A DNA stretch of 64,000 nucleotides from Petrotoga mexicana DSM 14811 (GTDB taxonomy: Bacteria > Thermotogota > Thermotogae > Petrotogales > Petrotogaceae), in assembly GCF_002895565.1 (NCBI RefSeq), contig NZ_AZRN01000005.1, positions 1 to 64,000 of the forward strand, read 5' to 3'. Within the stretch, counting starts at the first letter, position 1, and every line of letters starts with the position of its first letter. Positions 58,801 to 64,000 of this stretch are shown here, piece after piece. A program made the translations under genes and the position numbers. The notes beneath the pieces are model-generated. The model worked only from the letters and a program-made list of their open reading frames with translations. It searched no databases and had not been told where the DNA came from.

Positions 58801-60042
58801 TATATCTTTCTTTTCTATCATATCGCTTATTTCTTTTAATTGCAAGCTTCTGGAGGGATGCCTTAACTTTCTTAAAGCTTTTACTTCAATCTGTCTTATC
58901 CTCTCTCTTGTGACATTGAAGAAGTTTCCAACCTCTTCGAGTGTTTTCATCTTGCCATCAAGCAAACCATACCTCATTTTTAACACCGTTGCTTCTTTGG
59001 GCCTTAAGGATTCTAAAACTTTTTCAATTTCTTCTTTAAGTATCATTCTTACCGCAATTTCCTCTGGTTGATCAGCTTCAGAGTCCTCTAAAAAATCCCC
59101 TATATAAGCTTCTTCATCATCTGAACCACTTATAGGCGCATCAACGGAAATGATTTCTTTAGTTGCCAATAAAATCTCATCCATCTTTTCCAACGGTTTA
59201 TCCAGTAATTCTGCTAATTTTTCGGTAGTGGGATATTCACCTGTTTCTTGGAGATGTTTTCTAATAACTATATTCATCCTATTTATAGTTTCAACCAAAT
59301 GAACAGGTATTCTAATTGTTCTCGCTTGATCGGCTATAGCTCTTGTTATTGCTTGCCTAACCCACCAAGTAGCGTAGGTTGAGAACTTAAAACCTCTTTT
59401 CCAATCAAATTTTTCTACAGCTCTAATTAAGCCAATGTTCCCTTCTTGAATCAAATCCAAAAAGGTTAATCCTCTTCCAGTATATCTTTTGGCTATACTT
59501 ATTACTAATCTTAAATTTGCCTTCACTAATTCGTCTTTGGCTTTTTTGTCACCTTTTTTAGCCCTTATCGCAAGTTGTCTTTCCCTGGAAGGGGTTAAGA
59601 GTTTGATCCCCCCTATTTCCCTCAAATAAATCTTTATGGGTTCATTTACGGCAGAGTTGTCAAATATCTGAGATTCCCTTTCTTGAAAAAGCTCTTCCAA
59701 ACCCTCGTTAAAAAATTCTTCTTCCTCCTGGGCTTGGTCCTCTGGAAAAGATTCCATAATTTCTATTCCTTCGGATTCTAGCTTTTCATGAATCTTTTCT
59801 AAAAAGTTACCATCAATTACATCTGATAAATTATGAGGTATGCATTCATCTATATCTTGATAAGTTATGGTATTATTTTTCTTTTTGGCTATTTCAATAA
59901 GGTTTTCCAAACCTTTTTCAAGTTCTTCTATATAACATTCTTTGTCTCTTTTAACCCTAATTTTATCTTGATCAACAATCTCTATTTTTTCAATTTCTTC
60001 TATTAATTCTGAAAAATCTATCTTTTTCTTAAGCTTTTCCAT
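58798..60042 (-). CDS. rpoD: Housekeeping sigma factor (sigma-70/RpoD)
   Basis: 414 residues. Acidic N-terminal part, region 1.2 ([22 protein letters not shown]), 2.1-2.4 ([34 protein letters not shown]), region 3, and 4.2 ([30 protein letters not shown]). Recognises the TTGAAA/TATAAT promoters seen here. GGAGGTAA site. Forms a macromolecular-synthesis style group with dnaG. Confidence 0.97.
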   Translation of the reverse strand: MEKLKKKIDFSELIEEIEKIEIVDQDKIRVKRDKECYIEELEKGLENLIEIAKKKNNTITYQDIDECIPHNLSDVIDGNFLEKIHEKLESEGIEIMESFPEDQAQEEEEFFNEGLEELFQERESQIFDNSAVNEPIKIYLREIGGIKLLTPSRERQLAIRAKKGDKKAKDELVKANLRLVISIAKRYTGRGLTFLDLIQEGNIGLIRAVEKFDWKRGFKFSTYATWWVRQAITRAIADQARTIRIPVHLVETINRMNIVIRKHLQETGEYPTTEKLAELLDKPLEKMDEILLATKEIISVDAPISGSDDEEAYIGDFLEDSEADQPEEIAVRMILKEEIEKVLESLRPKEATVLKMRYGLLDGKMKTLEEVGNFFNVTRERIRQIEVKALRKLRHPSRSLQLKEISDMIEKKDI

Positions 60043-60128
60043 CGATTAGTTTACCTCCATAGGGAACGTTATTAGATCGCTTAATAAACAAATAAAATCC
60101 ATTTTTAAAATATTGTGTAATCTACTAT

Positions 60129-61868
60129 TCAATTTACTATTTTTAGTTTAGAATAAAGTTGTATGATTTGAGACGTAATATTCGTCTTTTCCGAAAGATC
60201 TTTTGTTTCATGAAGTTTTTTCTTCAACTCTTCTATTTGTTGATTTATTTTTGTTCTTCTAATACTCTCTTTTAAAGAAGAAAGAATCCTCTCCGGATTA
60301 AAGAAATATTCAATCTTCCAAACCTCTACTATCAATTCACTTAGTTCTTTTGAAGAATTTTCAAGTAGAAACCCGATATCTGAACTTTGTGAGGTTAAAG
60401 TAAAAAATTCTTTGAGCAATTGACTAGAGAAATCTTCTTCGCTGAAATAATTTTTGAGTATCTCTCTATAGTGAGGATATTTAATCCATAGGTATAAATA
60501 AGATTTTGCAATATCGTACCTTATATCCTTTTCTACGTAAAGAGTATCTTTCGTTTGAGAATTAGACTCATTTGAAGCAGAACTTTCAGGTATGAGCGCA
60601 GACGTTCTTTCTAATACTTTTTGAATGTATTCGGTGCCTTTTCCCGTTTTTTTTGAAATATTTTCTATAAAACTTTGTAAATAACTTATTCTTCCAACAT
60701 TTTCAAATTTTTTGTACCATCTTGACATTTCTTTCAAATATTTCTCTAAAGCGAATTCATTGCCTAAATCGTATTTTTCTGCATAATAATCAACAATGAA
60801 TTCATGAAATTTGTAGGAGCTTTTTAATATTTCGGCGATGTATTTGTTATCGTGCTTCTTGGTTAGTTCGTCGGGATCTTTAGCAGGATACTTCGAAACT
60901 GCTATTTGGAAATCTTTAGCAAATAAAGCATCTATAGTGGATAAAGTGGCTTTTTGACCAGATTCATCCATATCGTACATTGTAACTACTTTGTTAGTTG
61001 CTTTCAGTAATTCAAGGGCATGATCTTTTGTAAAGGCAGAACCTAAAATTCCTACAACATTTTTGAAACCTAATTTGTACATAGAAATTACATCAAAGTA
61101 CCCTTCGACCAATATTACAAAATCATTTTCTTTTATGAATTTTTTGTTTTTATAATACCTGTAAAGTATTTTAGACTTTTTAAAAAATTTATTCTCAGGA
61201 GTATTCAGATACTTAGGAGAATTCGTTTCTTCCTCTATTTGTCTACCAGCGAAGCCCACTAGTTCTCCAACATTGTTCCTGATTGGGATAATTAAACGAT
61301 TATAAAAAAACTCTTTGTCACCATTGATCAACAAACCAGCATTCTTTGCAATGTCTTTGTCAAAAAGATTTTCTTCGATCACTTTTTGGATTTCTGAGCC
61401 CGTGGCAAACCCTAATTCAAATTCTTCAGCTAACTCTCTGGTTATCTCTCTCTTTTTCAGATACTGCCACACTCTATGCTTCGAAGAAAGGTTGAGAAGA
61501 TTATAGTTATAAAGCTTGGAAACTTCCTCATTGAAAGTTACCTCAACAGGTTCTTCTTTTTGAGTAATATCTAGTTCAATTCCTGCATATGTAGCTATTT
61601 TTTTTAAGGCATCCAAAAAACTAATTTGTTCATACTTTTCCAAAAAAGTGATCACATCACCATGAGCTCCACATCCAAAGCAATGGAAGGTTTGAGTTTC
61701 AGGAAATATATAAAAAGATGGTGTATCTTCCGCGTGAAAAGGACATAGTGCTACGTAATTTTTTCCCCTTTTAGAAAGAGACAAATAAGAATTGACGAAA
61801 TCAACTATATCAACTTTATTTTTAATTTCGTCAATCGTTTTTTTCAGGTTATCGTAATTTCTGCTCAT
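60129..61868 (-). CDS. dnaG: DNA primase
   Basis: 579 residues. Zinc finger ligands C42, H45, C63, C66 (LCPFHAEDTPSFYIF...HCFGCG), RNA polymerase domain, Toprim motif VILVEGYFDVISMYKLG and MYDMDESGQKA; C-terminal helicase-binding part is helical. No strong Shine-Dalgarno before ATG 61868. Confidence 0.96.
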   Translation of the reverse strand: MSRNYDNLKKTIDEIKNKVDIVDFVNSYLSLSKRGKNYVALCPFHAEDTPSFYIFPETQTFHCFGCGAHGDVITFLEKYEQISFLDALKKIATYAGIELDITQKEEPVEVTFNEEVSKLYNYNLLNLSSKHRVWQYLKKREITRELAEEFELGFATGSEIQKVIEENLFDKDIAKNAGLLINGDKEFFYNRLIIPIRNNVGELVGFAGRQIEEETNSPKYLNTPENKFFKKSKILYRYYKNKKFIKENDFVILVEGYFDVISMYKLGFKNVVGILGSAFTKDHALELLKATNKVVTMYDMDESGQKATLSTIDALFAKDFQIAVSKYPAKDPDELTKKHDNKYIAEILKSSYKFHEFIVDYYAEKYDLGNEFALEKYLKEMSRWYKKFENVGRISYLQSFIENISKKTGKGTEYIQKVLERTSALIPESSASNESNSQTKDTLYVEKDIRYDIAKSYLYLWIKYPHYREILKNYFSEEDFSSQLLKEFFTLTSQSSDIGFLLENSSKELSELIVEVWKIEYFFNPERILSSLKESIRRTKINQQIEELKKKLHETKDLSEKTNITSQIIQLYSKLKIVN

Positions 61869-61913
61869 AATACTTCACTATTCCTTAAAAATACAAAGCA
61901 AATAATACAATAC

Positions 61914-62321
61914 TCATCTTTTTGAAAACTGAGCTCTTTTCCTAGCTTTTCTCAAACCATATTTCTTTCTTTCTACTTCTCTTGGATCTCTGGTTAATAG
62001 ACCTTCTTTTTTCAAAATGGGTCTCAAAGATTCATCATAAGAAAGCAAAGCCCTGGCAATTCCAAGCCTAATGGCACCAGCTTGGCCACTCAATCCTCCA
62101 CCATTAACCCTTATAACTAAATCAAACTGTCCATTCGTAGATGTAATGGTGAGTGGTTTTAAAGCTTCCATTTCCCATACCTCGTTGCCTCTTAAATATT
62201 CTACTAAACTTTTGTATTCTTTTCCGTTTATTTTAATCTTACCATTACCTGGTCTCAAATGTACCCTCGCAACAGCTGTTTTTCTTCTACCGGTTCCATA
62301 ATATTCGACAAGTTCTGCCAT
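61914..62321 (-). CDS. rpsI: Ribosomal protein S9
   Basis: 135 residues; [46 protein letters not shown], and the [14 protein letters not shown] tail that reaches the P-site. Pairs with rplM, 15 bases apart. Confidence 0.97.
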   Translation of the reverse strand: MAELVEYYGTGRRKTAVARVHLRPGNGKIKINGKEYKSLVEYLRGNEVWEMEALKPLTITSTNGQFDLVIRVNGGGLSGQAGAIRLGIARALLSYDESLRPILKKEGLLTRDPREVERKKYGLRKARKRAQFSKR

Positions 62322-62336
62322 TCGAATACCTCCTGA

Positions 62337-62792
62337 TTAAATATTTTCTATTTTTATCTCTTTTGGTTTCTGAGCCTGGTGTGGATGATCAGGACCAACA
62401 TATACCTTTAATTTTTTCATCATATGTTTGGCTAAAATGGTCTTTGGCATCATTCCCTTCACAGCCAACTTAATTATCCTTTCAGGATGTTTATTGTACA
62501 TTTGTTCAAAAGAAATTTCCTTGAGCCCTCCAGGATAACCACTGTATCTTCTGTATACTTTGTTTTCTTTTTTGTCTTTCGAAAGTTTTATTTTTTCTGC
62601 ATTCACTACAACAACAAAATCTCCACAATCTATATGTGGTGTATAAGTTGGCTTGTGTTTCCCTTGTAGTATTTTTGCAATCCTTGATGCTAGTCTTCCT
62701 AGTGTGTAGTCTTTTGCATCAATTAAGAACCATTCCCTTTTTATATCCTCTTTTTTAGCGATATACGAAGGCTGCACTAATTTAGAATTCAT
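62337..62792 (-). CDS. rplM: Ribosomal protein L13
   Basis: 151 residues; [49 protein letters not shown] and [26 protein letters not shown]-type site. Confidence 0.97.
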   Translation of the reverse strand: MNSKLVQPSYIAKKEDIKREWFLIDAKDYTLGRLASRIAKILQGKHKPTYTPHIDCGDFVVVVNAEKIKLSKDKKENKVYRRYSGYPGGLKEISFEQMYNKHPERIIKLAVKGMMPKTILAKHMMKKLKVYVGPDHPHQAQKPKEIKIENI

Positions 62793-62805
62793 TTCAAAAA
62801 CCTCC

Positions 62806-63366
62806 TCATTCTTCTCTTTTTGCTTGAGCGAAACTTGTTATTTTTGTTTTTTTCAATAAAAAATGCGAAATAGACGAATCCACAAAAAATTTGATGAAAT
62901 TAAACAATAGAACTAGTAAAAAAAACACTTGCAAACTTATCCCTATGTTAGTAACGAATTGTGATGTTGGTTGATTAGTATAAACTGGTATCGCTATAAA
63001 ATAATTCAACCCGTACGCTACAACCCCCGTCAGTAAAGAAGAAATTACGTAATTGATCCAGTTGTTCAACTTAACGAAATTTTTTAACAAATACAACGTG
63101 GTTATAAAAGCAGTCCCAGCTATAAAATTCATCAATATACCTATTAAACCACCATCACCAGCTCTGAAAATAAATAAAAAACTTTTTATTATAAGAGTAA
63201 AGAATCCAGGCAAAAAACCGTATCCCATTGTCACCAAAATGATCAAACTGTCGCTGGGATCAAATTTTAAAAAAGGTAACAAAGGTATTATTGGAAATTC
63301 TATAAAAGTTAAAAGAAAAGAGAGTGCCCCAAATATTCCAACAATCGCAACTCTTCTACCATGCAT
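62806..63366 (-). CDS. ECF transporter S component, RibU-like
   Basis: 186 residues, about six membrane helices. [31 protein letters not shown] resembles the riboflavin-binding RibU signature (PFLKxDPSD). Would deliver a vitamin, probably riboflavin, with a shared ECF energising module encoded elsewhere. Unusual neighbour: it sits between rpmA and rplM. No FMN riboswitch seen upstream. Confidence 0.8.
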   Translation of the reverse strand: MHGRRVAIVGIFGALSFLLTFIEFPIIPLLPFLKFDPSDSLIILVTMGYGFLPGFFTLIIKSFLFIFRAGDGGLIGILMNFIAGTAFITTLYLLKNFVKLNNWINYVISSLLTGVVAYGLNYFIAIPVYTNQPTSQFVTNIGISLQVFFLLVLLFNFIKFFVDSSISHFLLKKTKITSFAQAKREE

Positions 63367-63373
63367 AAACGGA

Positions 63374-63643
63374 TCAGTCCTTTAGGGCATAAACATCAAC
63401 GAACTTCCTGTTGTTTTTAGTTTTGAACTTAACAACGCCGTCTATTTTAGCAAATATCGTGAAGTCTCTTCCTATTCCAACGTTTTCCCCAGGATGAATC
63501 TTAGTGCCCCTTTGTCTAACAATTATAGTTCCAGCCTTAATTTTTTTGCCGTCAGAAGCCTTGACACCAAGATACTTGGGGTTGCTATCTTTTTTATTTA
63601 CATCAGAGCTTTTTTTAGCAAAAAGTTGTAAATCTATTTTCAT
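63374..63643 (-). CDS. rpmA: Ribosomal protein L27 with cleavable N terminus
   Basis: 89 residues from ATG 63643 ([13 protein letters not shown]). L27 core [43 protein letters not shown]. The LQLFA-KK start is the Firmicutes-type extension removed by the Prp protease, whose gene lies immediately upstream. GGAGG is 12 bases before ATG; the frame open upstream belongs to prp DNA. Confidence 0.95.
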   Translation of the reverse strand: MKIDLQLFAKKSSDVNKKDSNPKYLGVKASDGKKIKAGTIIVRQRGTKIHPGENVGIGRDFTIFAKIDGVVKFKTKNNRKFVDVYALKD

Positions 63644-63647
63644 ATTC

Positions 63648-63944
63648 TTATCTAACCTCCACTTTAAGATTTCTTGGGTAATCTTTAGATATAGCAACCA
63701 AACTTTTAAGCAAGTAATCTAATAACAATTGGGAGAGGTGAGTTTCTTGCTTGAGCGAAATCTTTAAATAGCCCTCTCTTTTCTCAATCTGACCTAAACT
63801 TTCATTTTTTAGAATTTCAGCAACAAATTGAGTTAAAACACTCACGGCACTACAAACTATATCGTTGCCAAAAGAAGAAAATTCGGCATGTCCGAAAATT
63901 TCTACACTGGGTCTTTCAGAATTGGTATAAACTGCGATAATCAT
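63648..63944 (-). CDS. prp: Ribosomal-processing cysteine protease Prp
   Basis: 98 residues; catalytic His19 in GHAEF and Cys31 in [10 protein letters not shown], the Prp (YsxB) arrangement. Cleaves the L27 N-terminal extension. Sits between rplU and rpmA as in many Gram-positive genomes. Confidence 0.92.
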   Translation of the reverse strand: MIIAVYTNSERPSVEIFGHAEFSSFGNDIVCSAVSVLTQFVAEILKNESLGQIEKREGYLKISLKQETHLSQLLLDYLLKSLVAISKDYPRNLKVEVR

Positions 63945-63949
63945 CGGCG

Positions 63950-64000
63950 TTACCCTTCAATTTCTTTTATTTTTAGAGCGGTATATTCCTGTCTGTGACC
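63950..64000 (-). CDS. rplU: Ribosomal protein L21, C-terminal end (partial)
   Basis: The last 16 codons GHRQEYTALKIKEIEG and stop are in the window; this is the usual L21 tail, and the gene order rplU-prp-rpmA is standard. The rest lies beyond 64000. Confidence 0.88.
   Translation of the reverse strand, partial: GHRQEYTALKIKEIEG

Noticed and set aside
63367-63373. FMN riboswitch for the RibU-like gene
   Set aside because: Only 7 bases separate it from rpmA; no room for an aptamer.

Overview
The window looks like chromosome of a thermophilic, fermentative, AT-rich bacterium of the Thermotogota, most likely Petrotoga or a close relative. This is inferred from gene content and protein character: an electron-bifurcating type [FeFe] hydrogenase, a Na+-type F-ATP synthase, a short DnaE-type polymerase, an MTA/SAH deaminase closely resembling the Thermotoga enzyme, and very strong AAGGAGG-type ribosome binding sites. 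No database search was possible.

Layout. 1-6.4 kb (minus strand): a hydrogenase operon (NuoE-like, separate 2Fe-2S protein, NuoF-like HydB, HydA) whose HydA gene is cut at base 205 by the end of an insertion element, then two paralogous Gfo/Idh/MocA oxidoreductases. 6.5-9.2 kb: an SDR dehydrogenase, a group II intron 5' remnant directly behind its terminator, and a small-thioredoxin/permease pair with a large palindromic operator. 9.4-13 kb: acetate kinase and the methionine genes metY-metA. 13.4-19.4 kb (plus strand): an overlapping operon lspA-rluD-dnaE-glycosyltransferase-flippase-like protein, converging on a divergent GlpX-like gene. 20.8-23.5 kb: an M18 aminopeptidase and two unrecognised genes. 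23.5-30.6 kb (minus strand): complete F-ATP synthase operon atpZ-I-B-E-F-H-A-G-D-C with a consensus promoter. 30.8-35.6 kb: accessory stretch with a broken PrcB-like gene, an IS605-type TnpB element, an MTA/SAH deaminase, a membrane-anchored unknown and a radical SAM protein. 35.6-36 kb: RNase P RNA.

36-64 kb (minus strand): a very long housekeeping cluster. In transcription order it runs rplU-prp-rpmA-ribU-like-rplM-rpsI-dnaG-rpoD-uvrD-like, then rpsL-rpsG-fusA-tuf, S10, spc and alpha operon genes down to rpoA-rplQ, ending at a bidirectional terminator shared with rnpB. It couples ribosome, transcription, replication-priming and secretion genes.

The most unusual signals are: (i) a dispersed GC-rich repeat family whose sense strand carries four G-runs, placed almost always between a promoter or upstream gene and the next start codon, including inside ribosomal protein operons; (ii) two start sites (rpoA, rpsL) where a strong Shine-Dalgarno sequence is separated from the start by a hairpin that would restore normal spacing; (iii) an apparent AUA start codon for atpC; (iv) a GlpX-like protein with lysines at two metal-ligand positions. 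No tRNA, rRNA or CRISPR array was seen.
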